A stretch of DNA of 64,000 nucleotides from Agrypnia vestita. Taxonomy: Eukaryota; Arthropoda; Insecta; Trichoptera; Phryganeidae. The stretch is from contig JADDOH010010016.1 in NCBI GenBank assembly GCA_016648135.1, positions 1-64,000 on the forward strand. The letters run 5' to 3'. A program made the translations under genes and the position numbers. Under the pieces are notes generated by a model. The model searched no databases. It saw only the letters and a program-made list of their open reading frames with translations, and was not told where the DNA came from. Shown one piece after another: positions 1 through 10,947 of this stretch (the first letter of the stretch is position 1; every line of letters begins with the position of its first letter).

Positions 1-149
1 TTTAGTAAAGGGATCGATGAACTGCCTATGAGATGGCAAAAGTGCATAGATAGCAATGGTACATACATTGGTTAAATAAATATATTATAATAAAAAAAAA
101 TCGGCTTTATGTTCCTCCCATACTAAACGCCAATTTCATATGTAAGGAC

Positions 150-350
150 CTAATATTTCTACCATAATAATTGACATATTTATCAATTGATTCAGCAACA
201 TTGTAGATTGACATTTAAAAAATTATCGATTGTATTATCTGTATCAATCTACTTACTAATACGCTGCCAAATAAACATTTGATTTCGATTTTTTTTTCAA
301 ATATATATTTAAAGAGAAGTCATGCTTCTTGTTCTCAGTGCACGCGCCTG
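150..350. mobile_element. hAT-like MITE, copy 1 (left end lost)
   Basis: The right end (positions 318-350, ending CACGCGCCTG) matches the terminal inverted repeat of the complete copies at 54875-55104 and 56570-56797. The interior (TAATATTTCTACC near 152, and the T-rich stretch before 318) also aligns with them. The left terminus is not recognisable and no target-site duplication could be found, so this is an old 5'-decayed copy. Non-autonomous; no coding capacity. Confidence 0.7.
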
Positions 351-465
351 ATGGACATACGCTTTTAGAAATAAAGATTTTATGGTTCGGATAAATAAAT
401 AAAAATACCTTGTTCAAATAATAAAAATCCGAAAACATAAAATTTTTGACATGAGAGCTCCAGAG

Positions 466-621
466 AACTATGAGATCTTGCATCTCATAATGCAGGGAAA
501 GATTGTCGGAAGAAGGGGCCCTGGAAGGAGAACATCATGGCTGAAAAACTTGAGAAAGTGGTTTGGCCGGTCTATAGTAGATCTGTTTCGGGCCGCAGAA
601 AATAAAGTTCTCATAGCCTAA
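466..621 (+). pseudogene. LINE 3' end (family L4), C-terminus of RT protein
   Basis: An open frame from 466 to the TAA at 619-621 encodes a 51-residue C-terminal tail with the pattern LIMQGKI, then GRRGPGRRTSWLKNLRKWF, then LFRAA. This is typical of the extreme C-terminus of an insect non-LTR retrotransposon ORF2 protein, downstream of the reverse transcriptase domain. Everything upstream is missing, as expected from 5' truncation during target-primed reverse transcription. The stop codon itself lies in the first CCTAA pentamer of the adjacent repeat. A shorter, frameshifted relative is at 8900-8990. Family membership comes from the protein pattern; the clade was not assigned. Confidence 0.75.
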
Positions 622-670
622 CCTAACCTAACCTAACCTAACCTAAACTAACCTAACCTAACCCAACCCG
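617..670 (-). repeat. Interstitial insect telomere-type repeat (CCTAA)n
   Basis: About ten CCTAA pentamers in a row, with single-base variants (CTAAA near 645, CCCAA near 662), so TTAGG lies on the minus strand. It begins inside the last codons of the L4 LINE fragment, so it may be that element's 3' tail rather than a chromosome-end remnant. Confidence 0.9.
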
Positions 671-949
671 TTGAATGGATTGGGCACGAAAAGAAAAAAA
701 AGATACTTAGCTACAATAGTTGAGAGATTAGTAGGAATGTGAAATTATGCAGAGCATTGATTTGTATGTTGATGATAACTTACAGCGTCAGCATAGATTG
801 TTACATATCCCTACATACAAGACCAACTTGGTCATGGTTATGCTTGTTGGAAGAGCTACCGCTACTCTGAACACTATCACTTTGAGACATTGATGTGTTC
901 CATATCTATGAGAGATGCAGGATTCTCCTACATCTTTGATAATAATCCT

Positions 950-1262
950 TCTTCTTAGGTTTCAATTCGTGGGATTGGTTTGCAGCAAAGCACATCTTCT
1001 TCTCCATTCCTCTCCAGCTCTGTGTAGGAGGTACAATTCATATCTTGGCTCACTTGCTCATGATATTCACGGCGAGGGAACCCTCTGGCAATCTTTCTCT
1101 CTACCATTCCCTCCAGTATAGTTTTTAGCAGATTTTCATGGCGTAAAATATGCCCCATTCATTTTGCACGCCTTTTCGAGGTGGTATTCATCATGTGCCT
1201 GGTTTCATCGATCCCGCTGAGAACCTCTGCATTCGTAATGTGGTTCCTCCAGGAAATTCCTA
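950..1262 (-). pseudogene. LINE ORF2 C-terminus (family L3)
   Basis: On the minus strand the translation contains SWRNHITNAEVL, an in-frame stop, then GHILRHENLLKTILEG, then EYHEQVSQDMNCTSYTEL. This matches the region after the reverse transcriptase domain of insect LINE polyproteins (pattern GHILRH, I.EG, Y.EQ...D..C.SY.EL). The intact stretch from the internal Met is 67 residues (955-1158). A TGA interrupts the frame just upstream of that Met, so it is non-functional. The family differs from the L1, L2, L4 and L5 fragments elsewhere in the window. Confidence 0.7.
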
Positions 1263-1424
1263 GATCCTTATACATGTACATTAACTAATAATTATTGTAT
1301 ATTTGTTAGCTTTGCACAAATTGTTCCATATATGGTTGTAATATTTTATTCCCATAAACCAGTACAGATGTTGCCGTTGTTAAAAATATCCATTTCATCA
1401 ATAGAAATTTTGTTGTTGATTAAG

Positions 1425-1495
1425 AAATAAAAGACTTTCATACCTACTTTCCCTTATAGCTTCATCTCTATGAGACATCTATAATATATTTTTAT
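1425..1495 (+). mobile_element. Fragment of dispersed repeat family F (3' end)
   Basis: The order AAGACTTTCATACCTAC, CTTCATCTCTATGAGAC, ATCTATAATAT matches the outer end of the inverted-repeat arms at 17621-18304 and the ends of the family F copies at 12885 and 33825. Only the terminal 70 bp remain. Confidence 0.55.
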
Positions 1496-2211
1496 TAATA
1501 AAAAAAATATTTTGAAATACTATTCCAAAGCTTTGTTTTAAAGTGCTTTGTAAGGAGATTGTTCGCATGTCATTAATCCACAGTTAAACTAATATTATTC
1601 CAGTGCAATTTGCATGGCGCGGCGTCACATCTTGCCTCTTAGTTTATGGGATTCCTCTGCACGTTTGCAACTTGCATCATTTCCAGCGCAGTTTCCTTCA
1701 AGTGCACATTTCATGTGTCATAAAAAATGCAAGATGGCGGCGATGCAATCCATTAGTCCGATGGGCTCAGGATAGCCTTAATAACTCCGACCTCTGACCT
1801 CTATAAATGACCTGCAATCTAGTTAGAGTCTGGCCATTTCTAACGCTCGTTTTGAAGAGCAATATAATTTATATACCTAAAGGTTTGGATACGTACCTTC
1901 GATATTGGATATATACCTATACGTTATAATACCTATACGTTTGGAAGATACGAAAAAATAATTTTTGTTGAGATATTTTACGGCGTTTTAGTGGGGGGGT
2001 TGCTAAAACGACACTTAAATGATCAAATAATAACAGTAATATAAATATTATAATATTTAACTAAATAAAATACAAATTCACTTAACAATATTGTAGCTAA
2101 TGCTTATTTATTTATATTTAATACAACGTTATTTATTGACAAGACATTTTGAAGATATTTATGATAACTTCTTCATCAAACACAGCAAAATTATTTTGTG
2201 GTGACATTATA
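1496..2211. other. No gene seen; one YY1/Pho-like site
   Basis: AT-rich sequence without a credible coding region. The 64-codon frame at 1603-1797 has no recognisable domain. It contains AAGATGGCGGC at 1731-1741, a strong match to the YY1/Pleiohomeotic core. Confidence 0.5.
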
Positions 2212-2360
2212 ATTATAATTTATAGAAATAAACTTTGTTTACACCACTTTTTATTGAATAAAAATTCAACATGGCCCTTTCGTCAGGATAAAAATGTAGG
2301 TATACTTTTTTTTTCAATAAAAAAGTGGTGTAAACAAAGTTTATTTCTATAAATTATAAT
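2212..2360. mobile_element. Foldback element, family P1 (hammerhead-type repeat), decayed
   Basis: The left arm 2212-2262 and right arm 2311-2360 are near-perfect reverse complements (AACTTTGTTTACACCAC in one arm, GTGGTGTAAACAAAGTT in the other), with a spacer of about 48 bp. The same arm end occurs in the larger foldback at 24550-25012 and in the single unit at 9155-9365. On the minus strand the spacer has CTGACGA followed by ATGTTGA; relative to the 24.9-kb copy, stem II and the GAA strand are deleted, so the ribozyme is dead here. Confidence 0.75.
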
Positions 2361-3237
2361 ATTGATGATAGTAGTACTGATGATGTAATGGAATAAATAT
2401 ATAAGGACAAATTGTATTGAAAATAATGAAATAGAGTGATGTGAGTTTAGTAGACCAACGTGTCTATTATATTTATTTTTGCACATTACCGTGGATTGTT
2501 TCATTAAACGTCACAAACTTACGTTTCACTGAAGATTACTGGACGCTTACGTAACGGAGGCTGGCGTGAATAGAGCAATCTAAAAATCTTACATCAGTTC
2601 TCAACCCAATGACACTACGTACTTCTATCTGTGTCTAAAATATGTAAACATTTTAAGTCCAACCCACTTTCGTGACGGTCGGATATTTGAAATTGCACGC
2701 TCATACTTCAGATCGATTTTAAAGACGTAAATAAGGCAAAACTATCTATGTTACTCGAGTCACTTATTTATATATACACAAAACAAAATAAATAGAGTCA
2801 TTGAGGTCTGCCAATGAAAATTGAGTTGAGCCGCATAAAGGCCAACCGTAGATTGCTGGCAGTTCGCTTAGTATTCATCGCAAAACGTTGAGTGATGGCT
2901 GTACTCCTGATGAACTGCCGTAAAGATGAGAGGCCCGATAAGCGCTGGTATCAGTCGTCTCCCTCGCCCGGTAGCAGTTTCAAATACGCTAGCTTTAATC
3001 CATACATTTTATGTGTGTACCTACATATCTTTAAATATCTATTTAAACCTCAGTTTATCCGTAACAACAAACGAACGTGGTAACATAGATGCAGATTTGA
3101 ATACGGCAAATAAAAAAAACAATGAAATAACTGTCCATCGGGGCCATTATCAAAGGGTTGATAATCTATATATGTTAGAAAATACAAATATAAATATTAA
3201 GTTTTTTTAGACAGCGATATGAAATTTTACTCTCAAG
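2361..3237. other. No gene seen
   Basis: Open frames of 63 and 94 codons at 2892-3210 lack any recognisable domain. A CTGATGA at about 2905 has no matching stem II or GAA. No repeat that I can place. Confidence 0.5.
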
Positions 3238-3600
3238 TGAAAAATTCCTTTAAGTGACAAATTAACGAATCACCAGGCCGTTTCACAGAGAGTATAGAGG
3301 ACACACACTTTTTGCACACCACTTTCATGCATTTTCGGTTTTTGAAGCTTCTAATAGTGCCACCCTCCAATATTTGATTTATCTGATCATGCCATGTTTT
3401 CCGCGGAAGCCCTATATTTTTGGTGCCTTCAACGTTCATCTGATACATATTCTTTACCAACCTTTCCTCGCTCATCTGTTCCATATGTCCTAACGATCTC
3501 AGCGATTATGACTTTATTTTATCTATTACGCTACAGCCAGCATTACATTCATTTATAATTTGTTCTTTCTCCATTCTATTGAACAAAGATTTTCCCGAAA
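3238..3600 (-). pseudogene. LINE ORF2 C-terminus (family L1), decayed
   Basis: The minus-strand translation has GKSLFNRMEKEQIINECNAGC, then GHMEQMSEERLVKNMY, NVEGTKNIGLPRKTWHDQINQ and ILEGGTIRSFKNRK, collinear with the better L1 copies at 50510-50990 and 52005-52930. Frameshifts near 3500 and 3290 and premature ends show it is dead. The family hallmark is the basic GRPRKTWHDQI block, reading GLPRKTWHDQI here. The 3' tail of (GTTA)n seen in the other copies is not preserved. Confidence 0.75.
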
Positions 3601-3837
3601 GTAGATAAATTTCAATAGAAGTGGGGTGTAAGTAACGAAGAAAATAAAAATATCATTCTTAAAGATATAATGAGATGGAGAAAATCTTGACAAAATAAAT
3701 AAAAAATAAGTACTTACTTAGTATCGAGAAATGATAAACAATAAATAAGGAAAAATATTAACTTTATTACCTCTACGTGAGTTTAATTATATTTTTATAT
3801 TTTTTACTACTTTAGTTTAAACACCTAGTACACCTTC

Positions 3838-3935
3838 ATTGACTACTCTCCTCTTCTGTCAATTTTCCCGTTACGACCACCCTAACACCGGTAACTTCAG
3901 CTCATTTTGTCTGTACCTAATCACTATTTATTTTT
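3838..3935. repeat. Dispersed duplicated block (partner at 21008-21095)
   Basis: A pyrimidine-rich block (CTCTCCTCTTCTGTCAAT, then TTCCCGTTACGACC, then CATTTTGTCTGTACC) aligns in the same order with 21008-21095. Non-coding; probably part of a larger repeat, since CTGTCGATGAGAG also follows both copies (about 4440 and 21168). Confidence 0.5.
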
Positions 3936-4299
3936 GAACTGACTTATTTATATTTGAGCCGAACAAACGTCAATATTCTATATTTGAATGTAGTCAGTTT
4001 GATATCTTACCTGTATATTGTTTGTAGAACTCCATAATCACATATATGGAAATAAAAACAATTTTACTCCCTTTATATTAACTCGTGGCGTCTGTTTGCT
4101 TGACGAAAACATTTTGGATCGATTTTTAACCCTTTGTTAATTTGTTACCAAGGATATCACATATATATTAAGTTACAAATCTATCCTCATTTTTATAAAT
4201 GTGTATTACTTGTCATTGTGTTTGAACAGAATTGTTTCTTAGAATCGTGCAGGAATACAAAAACCTTAATTACTCCTAAAATTATATAGCATCTCATTT

Positions 4300-4400
4300 C
4301 AATACTTTTCATATAAATACAAGTTGTTGAATGTAAAATATTTAGATTGATAATGCCCTCATAAAGAAAGAAGCGTCTCAGAAAATTAAAAAAGGAGAAC
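4300..4400 (+). mobile_element. Single unit of hammerhead-type repeat family P2
   Basis: The stretch from ATATAAATACAAGTTGTTGA through ATGCCCTCATAA to CGTCTCAG matches either arm of the inverted pair at 25785-25960. It is one unpaired unit in the same orientation as the right arm there. Confidence 0.7.
4342..4380 (+). ncRNA. Decayed hammerhead-like motif (P2, U3/A8 type)
   Basis: The core position reads TTGATAA (4347-4353) instead of CTGATGA. It is followed by a GCC stem arm and loop CTCATAA, and then GAAAGAAGCG, where the intact relative at 25.8 kb has GAAACGCG. Two inserted bases and loss of the GGC stem arm make this copy non-catalytic. It supports the family consensus. Confidence 0.5.
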
Positions 4401-4624
4401 TTAACAAACAATTGTTCATATTTCCATGTGTGACTTTACCTGTCGATGAGAGATTATGTTTCTCTCGAAACTTAAGCAGTGAAAAATATTAAAATATTAT
4501 AAGGCTCACGTACAGGTAAAAAAGTTGATGTTTTACTAATTTAATGATCATCATAAATAATCTCTACAATTTTAACGCCAAGTCCATCAAAAATATAAAA
4601 AATAATTATAAAAAAGCATTCTCA

Positions 4625-4925
4625 AGAAACATTATGACCATCCTACTTTAAATAAATTTCAAGAATTTAATGTACCATCACTCACAAAAATAGCCAATAC
4701 AAACTCCCTATGTCAAATTTACAAATATTATTTTATAAATAAATCTCATACCTTAGACTGTATAAGTAATGGACATAGAACAAAGGGACAAATAAAGATA
4801 CCAACCTTAAGAACCACCAAGGCACAACATCATTATATATATTTGGGAGTTAAATGGCACAATACATTGTTGTCGCAAAGCAAAATACGGACAGTTTAAG
4901 AAAGAAGTCAAATCCTTGATTTCGG
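4625..4925 (+). pseudogene. LINE ORF2 C-terminus (family L6, CR1/Jockey-like)
   Basis: One frame from about 4640 to the TAA near 4900 reads FQEFNVPSLTKIAN, SLCQIYKYYFINKSH, RTKGQIKIPTLRTTKAQHHY, LGVKWHNTL. This is the order seen at the C-terminus of CR1/Jockey-like reverse transcriptases (helical region, then R-T-...-Y-G-...-WN-LP). The reverse transcriptase core is absent. The closest parallels here are 14793-14999, 58981-59425 and 63470-63720. A premature stop and lack of the usual WNSLP motif show decay. Confidence 0.6.
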
Positions 4926-5574
4926 ACAACGATATATTGTAACATTGCCCTCATGTCTCAAATAGTTTCTATATAAAAAAATACTACTTCTAAATGGTTT
5001 CTGCTTTTTTAGTCTAATTTGGCTTGAAAATATTCCATAAATTTGTCCCACCGCGAGCTTTGGCTCATATTATGGGGAGTACAATGTCTTTAAATTATAA
5101 AAAAACATTATTATATATCTACTATATAAATAAATCTAACAAATAAAAATAATTTAAAGAAATGAACTTATTTGCATACAGCAGTCACGTTTCTGGGAAT
5201 AAAACTCGCGGCAGATTACTGGGTCAAAAGTGGCTTATTTGTCGAATCGCCTTTTGAGTGGAGAACTCCTCGACTGCCAAGACGTCTCAGAGAACTGTAA
5301 AACTTGGACGAAATGGAGGTCGGAGGGTAGCTGAGGAAATTATCATATGACAGTTAGCCTGGTAGGTCAAATCCAGCTCTTAGTGAACCAATAAAAACAT
5401 TGGAAAAATTCCAACTTCCTTCTTGGCAATCGGTCCCATAGCGTTGAAATGGATGCCAAAGTTGATGTCATATGGCATAAGTGTAACGATCGAGGGACTA
5501 AGGATTTTGAAGCAAAAATAAAACTCCATGGTGTTTCAAAATAGGCGCGGGAAATAAACCCGCAAGAGGTCGAG
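4926..5574. other. No gene seen
   Basis: Probably the 3' non-coding part of the LINE fragment (ACATTGCCCTCATG near 4940) followed by unassigned AT-rich sequence. The minus-strand frame at 5367-5657 has no recognisable domain and runs into the next element. Confidence 0.45.
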
Positions 5575-6070
5575 CCGTGAAATAAGTGTCGTGACAATTG
5601 CGCGCGAGACAACTGCGTGTCGATATTAGCACACGATACAAAAGTAAACGAGGGCATTGATCCCCACGTATTTTATTTCACAAAGTTGAAAAGTAAATAA
5701 TATGTAAATGTAATGCTTTTTTAATATAACTTATATAAAAAACTATAATGTCATCTCTTTGATATTTGAATCAATCATTTTAGTACTATATTGACAAAAA
5801 AAACTTTCATTCTCTTAAAGAAATTCGAAGATTTTTTAATTCAATCTACCTATTCAATTTTTGAAAATAAACTTTTTCATGGATTGTGTCGCAATATTTA
5901 CAGCATAGTTAGTTGATTATAGGTTCGGTTAGGTTAGGTTAAGAAAAGCTTTTTTATAAATAATTTCAATGTTGGGGTTGTACTGCGCGCTTTAGTCTTA
6001 CGCGCAGTTACCCGCGCGTGACTGTCAGCGCGCAATTGTCTTGCGTGCAATTGTCGGGATGCCGTGAAAT
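5575..6070. mobile_element. hAT-like TIR element with 8-9 bp target duplication
   Basis: Direct repeats CCGTGAAAT at 5575-5583 and 6062-6070 flank a unit of about 478 bp. Its ends are imperfect inverted repeats built on GACAATTGCGCGC (5598-5610 on plus; the complement GCGTGCAATTGTC near 6044). The right end adds three or four degenerate 13-16 bp sub-terminal repeats of GCGCGCAATTGTC type (5983-6060). An 8-9 bp duplication plus C/TA-starting ends fits hAT. There is no transposase, so it is a MITE or deletion derivative. A short TTAGG run lies inside at 5925-5942. Confidence 0.75.
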
Positions 6071-7350
6071 GGTATATCAGTATCGTTGATGCCAATAGGA
6101 AAAAAATAGTTTGTCAGAAGGGAATTGAAGCAACAAGATGGGTAGGGTATTATTAATTAAATAATTAAACACAGTTGCCAAGTAATCCAGTTGTAACGTG
6201 TTCGAGTTCCATGTCCCATTTCAGATCAGCAAGTTAGTTTATCATAGCACAGGCTTTTAGCGTAGTTTAAAAGCAGTAAAAATATTACCTATTATATTTA
6301 TACACAATTAAATTAGTTACGTAAAAAAATTATGCTTGTTAGTATTATTCATTTTAAAAATTATTCATCAGTCTTTAACAATCTGAATTGTGAAAAAATT
6401 TAATGTACATTAAAAAATTCGTGAACGTTAAGTGTATAGCTTTTATTTGGCACTGGGAATTTGGTATAATGTATATACCAAAGTTTTGTTCAGAGCGAAC
6501 AAAGTTTTCGGTTTCAGCATACATTATGTCGGCTTGTTCCTGAAGGATTATGCAAAAATGTTACAGCGCCATTGAAATTCTGTGAAAGCATTTTCGTATG
6601 ACATTTCAAGGACTTAAAATAAAGAGACTCGATTCATAATATATTATAAAAATTACATAATTTAATATGATACATGACAATTTATGCAAAGATTGTTTAA
6701 ATATATCATCGAAAATATCATTTTCTAACCTTTGGTCTTTCGCAAAACTTTAAGACATCGTCAAGCCATTGGTTTTTGGGTGGATTTTCGGTAATTTTTC
6801 TCGTTACTACGATTTTTCGCAAAACTTGAAGACTTCGTCGTACCATTGGATTTTCGGCCTCTATATAAATCGGATACTATATCAAATAATATACCAGAGA
6901 AAGAAATATATAATAATAATTTTTCAGAACATCATTTATTATTACAAGCCACACCTACTTGTTTGCCCATACTGCATGGAAATCGCACAAACCCCTAAAA
7001 ATTTAACAAAGGCTGTTGGAGCTGTCCCACCTCCAAATAAATACGACCCATGAAAATACTCATTAAAACAGTACAAACACTACGTATGTATTTTGTTATG
7101 CAAATCTCTAAATCACACTATAAATAATAGGCACTCGCGCTTCTATAAATAATCGTTAAAATTTTTAGTCAAACATTAACGCATTTATTTAGCCACTCAA
7201 TGAGTTTGTTCCAACGTCACGGAGCTGTCGAATTGATGCCAGTGCAAATAAATATTTATACCTCAATATTTTAGTAAAACTTTCTATAAACAACCTTAAA
7301 ATAACAATTTTTTAAGCATATTGAATAAATAACATGCATAGTACATACGA
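6071..7350. other. No gene seen; diverged tandem duplication at 6736-6851
   Basis: TTTCGCAAAACTTTAAGACATC at about 6736 recurs as TTTCGCAAAACTTGAAGACTTC at about 6814, each followed by CCATTGGATT-like sequence, so there is an old duplication with a period near 78 bp. The 94-codon frame at 6769-7053 that crosses it has no recognisable domain. Confidence 0.5.
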
Positions 7351-7577
7351 GGGGTATAAAAACAAAGGCAGCAATATCAAAAAAAAAATTAAAACATGTT
7401 TTAAATTCAGTCACCGAGGATAATTTAAAAAGTACTGAATTCTAGATTTACAAAATCACGTTTTCTATAAATTTATAGGCTATATTTCCTATAAAATCTC
7501 GAATTCAGTACATTATAAATTTATAATCCTAGATGACAATATTTTTTTAAATATTGCTGCCTTTGCTTTTATACCCC
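7351..7577. mobile_element. MITE family M (GGGGTATAAAAGC termini), copy 1
   Basis: The 227-bp element starts GGGGTATAAAAACAAAGG and ends CCTTTGCTTTTATACCCC, with inverted termini of about 28 bp and a largely self-complementary interior (GAATTCTAGA, TAAATTTATAGG). It matches copies at 9467-9704 and 24122-24367 over its whole length. No coding sequence. A target duplication is not clear for this copy. Confidence 0.85.
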
Positions 7578-8899
7578 ACGTTTATATTACAAGTGCAACA
7601 GAGCTAGTCCATAATATTCAACAGCTGAAATTTGAATCAGAATTATTCTGCATGGTTTTAATAATTTTATTTGACTTGTATCATTTAAACGACTTAATTA
7701 ATATGTACTTATGTATATATATATAGATATATATATATATATATATATATATTACATAAGTGAAAAAAATTGCTAGCAACAACAAAAAAAAGGCTTTGAT
7801 CACCTTGAAAGAACAAAAAGAAGAAAAAACTTATATTTAAATAATAACAAGAACAGAGTTACAATAATATTAAATAATGCGCATATTACTCGATATAACT
7901 TACTTTTAAAAAATCCAACGTTTTATAAAAGATAAGTCAGAAACATGTAAAAAAATTTAATCTTTGAAGTTTCTTATCTTCAAAACGATTGAAATTTTTC
8001 ACAAAGTGTTGAAATATTGAAATATATTACTGAAATATGTAAACCTATAAAAATATTTAGTACATACATTATATATACACATTAAGTACATATTTACAAA
8101 AAAGATAAACCGGAACTGCGTAAAAGTAAGGTCGTCATTGCGGAGTGAAATAAAAACCAAAATTGAAATTCAGATGCATGTAAATCGGACGATTAAAATT
8201 TCGGGCGGAATTCCGTAATTTACTGAGCGGTATTTGTAATAAAATTTAAATAAAATAATAATATTCCAGTTTATTTCGAAAGTTTAATGTTCCGGTTAAA
8301 AAATGCAAACGACCCGAAAAATTAACAGAACGGACCGAAAAGATTAAACATTGTTTTGTATATCGAGAAAAAAATTATATTTTTTGACACTCAATATTGA
8401 AAAAAATATTTTCTTGAGATCACCGACAACCTGGGGTGTGATTTTTAAAAATAATTATAGTGCACGATATATGTGATGTGATTGATATTCTTCCTGGGAA
8501 TCTTCTTTCCACATCAACTACACATCTACATCACAAAGTATACGTTGTATGTAGATTGTCGGGAAGTCTGTCAGAAGTACTCAATGAAATTCCTTCAATG
8601 AATTTTCTTCAACGTTTATTTGTTTCATACAAAATATAACAATATTGCAACAAGGTACAATTGATTAATGGTTCTAATTAACTCTCCAAGTCCTTGCTTT
8701 CATTCTGGCTTTTTCAATAACGCGTGCCTGACCATTATAATCTCATTTTCACTCTCTATCTCTCATCTCTTTCGTACGCTCAGACAGACGTCCATCCAGA
8801 TAAATTATAAATGATACATGCCTTACATTTGTAATGTGAATTTACAGAAGATTGATCAACATACACCGGATTGATAGTGTACGTAGGTCAGGGAGGTGT
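7578..8899. other. No gene seen; (TA)n microsatellite at 7713-7753
   Basis: AT-rich, no recognisable coding region. The (TA)n tract sits between ACTTATGTA and TACATAAGT, so the whole 7705-7760 stretch is palindromic. Confidence 0.6.
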
Positions 8900-8990
8900 C
8901 AAATCTTGTAACTTGCAATGCAGGAAAAGATTATTGGAAATCGGGCCCTGGAGAAGAAAAACACAATGGCTAAGGAAGCTCAGGTATAAT
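8900..8990 (+). pseudogene. LINE 3' end fragment (family L4), frameshifted
   Basis: ATGCAGGAAAAGATTATTGG with the following GGGCCCTGGAGAAG and AATGGCTAAGGAAGCT aligns with 490-560 of the first L4 fragment (MQ-K-I-G, then GPG, then WL-NLR). The motif is spread over two frames because of small deletions. Only about 30 residues of the C-terminal tail survive. Confidence 0.6.
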
Positions 8991-9154
8991 ATTAAAGGAT
9001 GTGATATTAACCAACATCCATCGAAAAAAGACGACAAAGGAATGAAATTACTTTATGTAATTAATTAACATGACGAAGAAAAAAAATGCTCTTAAAATAT
9101 AATGTTGTAAGAGCATTTTTCACCATATTATAGTAGTATAATTACTAAAAATAT

Positions 9155-9365
9155 ACTTTGTTTTCACCACTTAAATATTTGTTTAGAATATCAACATGTT
9201 TCGGGCCCTTTCTCTTGGATACAGTGTATATTAAAAAATAAAATTTAAAGTAAAGGCAATAACAAAATAAAAATAAATATATTGGAAATGAATAAATAAT
9301 TAAGTACTAACAAGAAAACAAATTTTAAATAAACTATTTGTAAAAAGGACCTGGTTATTTTAAGT
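9155..9365 (-). mobile_element. Single unit of hammerhead-type repeat family P1
   Basis: Aligns in order with the left arm of the 24550-25012 foldback: TTTGTTTTCACCACTT at the outer end, CAACATGTTTCGGGC in the middle, and CTATTTGTAAAAAGGACCTG at the inner end. On the minus strand GAA, ACATGT and TTGAT are intact (9202-9189), but the expected CTGATGA has decayed to CCAAGAG-like sequence, so the ribozyme is inactive. It shows that one arm can exist without its inverted partner. Confidence 0.7.
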
Positions 9366-9466
9366 ACTCAATTGACTGAAAACACATTATCTTATTTCCA
9401 AAATTTCTAATTTATCCAACTATAATCCTGTATAATTTGTATGTAAAATTTATAAACCACATATAT

Positions 9467-9704
9467 GGGGGTAAAAAACAAAGGCAGCAATATTAAAAAA
9501 AAAATTAATGCAGTCATTGAGGATTATTAATTTAGAATGTACTGAATTCGAGATTTTATAGGAAATATAGCATATAAATTTATAGGAAATTTTGCAAGGG
9601 ATGGATACATAAAATCTGTAATTCAGATTATTTTAAATGAGTAATCCTCGGTGACATCATTAATTTTTTTTTTTTTTGGATATAGCTGTCTGCTTTTAAA
9701 CTCC
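9467..9704. mobile_element. MITE family M, copy 2
   Basis: Same termini (GGGGGTAAAAAACAAAGGC on the left, GCTTTTAAACTCC on the right) and same interior landmarks (GAATTCGAGATTTTATAGG, AGTAATCCTCGGTGAC) as the other two copies. ACATAT occurs on both sides (9460-9465 and 9705-9710), a possible short target duplication. Confidence 0.85.
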
Positions 9705-10900
9705 ACATATGTTTGTATGTTGGACGTTAGTATACATGATTCGGAGCCACCTTTTTAAAGCCTGTTGCCATCGACCAGTACATAGAACACATGAATGAAT
9801 ACTCTCTGTGAAAAAATGAGATTAGTAGCCATTGAAATAACAAAGTTAGAACGTTTTATCCTTTTCCTGTAAAACTAGGTCTAGTGTAGACACGCGCCAT
9901 GTATCTACGGTATATACGCGGATTTGCACTATCCCCGACGATATGTATTATATATAAGTAAGCGAATCAGCAGGTATCTGTGATTCAACTACGGAGAAAG
10001 TCGCCCACCCCAATCGCAGACCTAATCCTGACCTGTAACAATTCAGAGATCACGCAGGGTTCATATTGCGGTCACAAGGGCAGATTTTAAAAGGTCAGAC
10101 GTACCTCTAACCTTCAAATTTAGTAGAATACATTTAATAAACACTTTCGTTAATAGAAAAGAAAAGATAAATGAGAGCCTGCACCGACGATTAAAGAGAT
10201 TTCGAATGAGTTTTTTTTAAATTTGTTTATATCAATAGATGCTTTTGGATTTCATCAATAGAGGGCAGACTGATGTTTTTTTTAATTATAAGCATTTGGA
10301 TTTGATGGAGTGAAAAAACATTGATTTATCACATTATTTTTTAGTATGTTTTTCTTCATTTTCAGTGGCGCTACAGCCTAAATCGAGCCTTTCTATTAAT
10401 TCACCAGCAGCCTCTTCAATGCCCTCCCATTAAAAATATCGCCTCGGCGGTAGTTTTGGTATTCCTATACATGTATATCACTTTTGCTTTCTTGATTTTA
10501 ATACAGTATTCTTTCTAAATAATAATTATTTCAGTGAAGCTCCTAACATTAAATCCATTATATTTTAACATATGTTAAAATACTAATATCATCAAAAATT
10601 AAATAACAATTTATTGTAAAAAAAATCAATTTTATGTTTATGTAATCGACCGTTATTTGTCGAAGTTTCTTGTGTTTTGTAATATAAATTATAATTTGGT
10701 CAAAGCAATATTTTTTTCTTTAAAATTATTTTACTAACATGTTAAATTTTTTACTAGTTAAACAATGTTATATTTAAGTATTACTTAGAATGAATATCCT
10801 ACCCAAAATCAGAAAACAGTAAACTAAAGTAATCTTAATTGGACGTATTATGCAGAAAGCATCCAACCCAAAAAGCATGCAACTGAGAAAATGGCTTCTA
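9705..10900. other. No gene seen
   Basis: Moderately mixed base composition near 9890-10100, AT-rich afterwards. TTTTCAGTGGCGCTACAGCC at about 10361 resembles a non-coding LINE tail, but the match is too short to call. Confidence 0.5.
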
Positions 10901-10947
10901 AAAATTTGAACCTATAAAAACTATAGGTTTTTATAGGTTCAAATTTT
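10901..10947. repeat. Perfect 21-bp palindrome
   Basis: AAAATTTGAACCTATAAAA at the left is exactly reverse-complemented on the right around a 5-base centre (10922-10926). It would form a 21-bp hairpin. Function unknown. Confidence 0.85.

Noticed and set aside
617..670. A chromosome end or telomere
   Set aside because: Short, degenerate, internal, and directly fused to a LINE fragment; interstitial repeat.
2904..2930. CTGATGA as hammerhead core
   Set aside because: No stem II or GAA strand follows.
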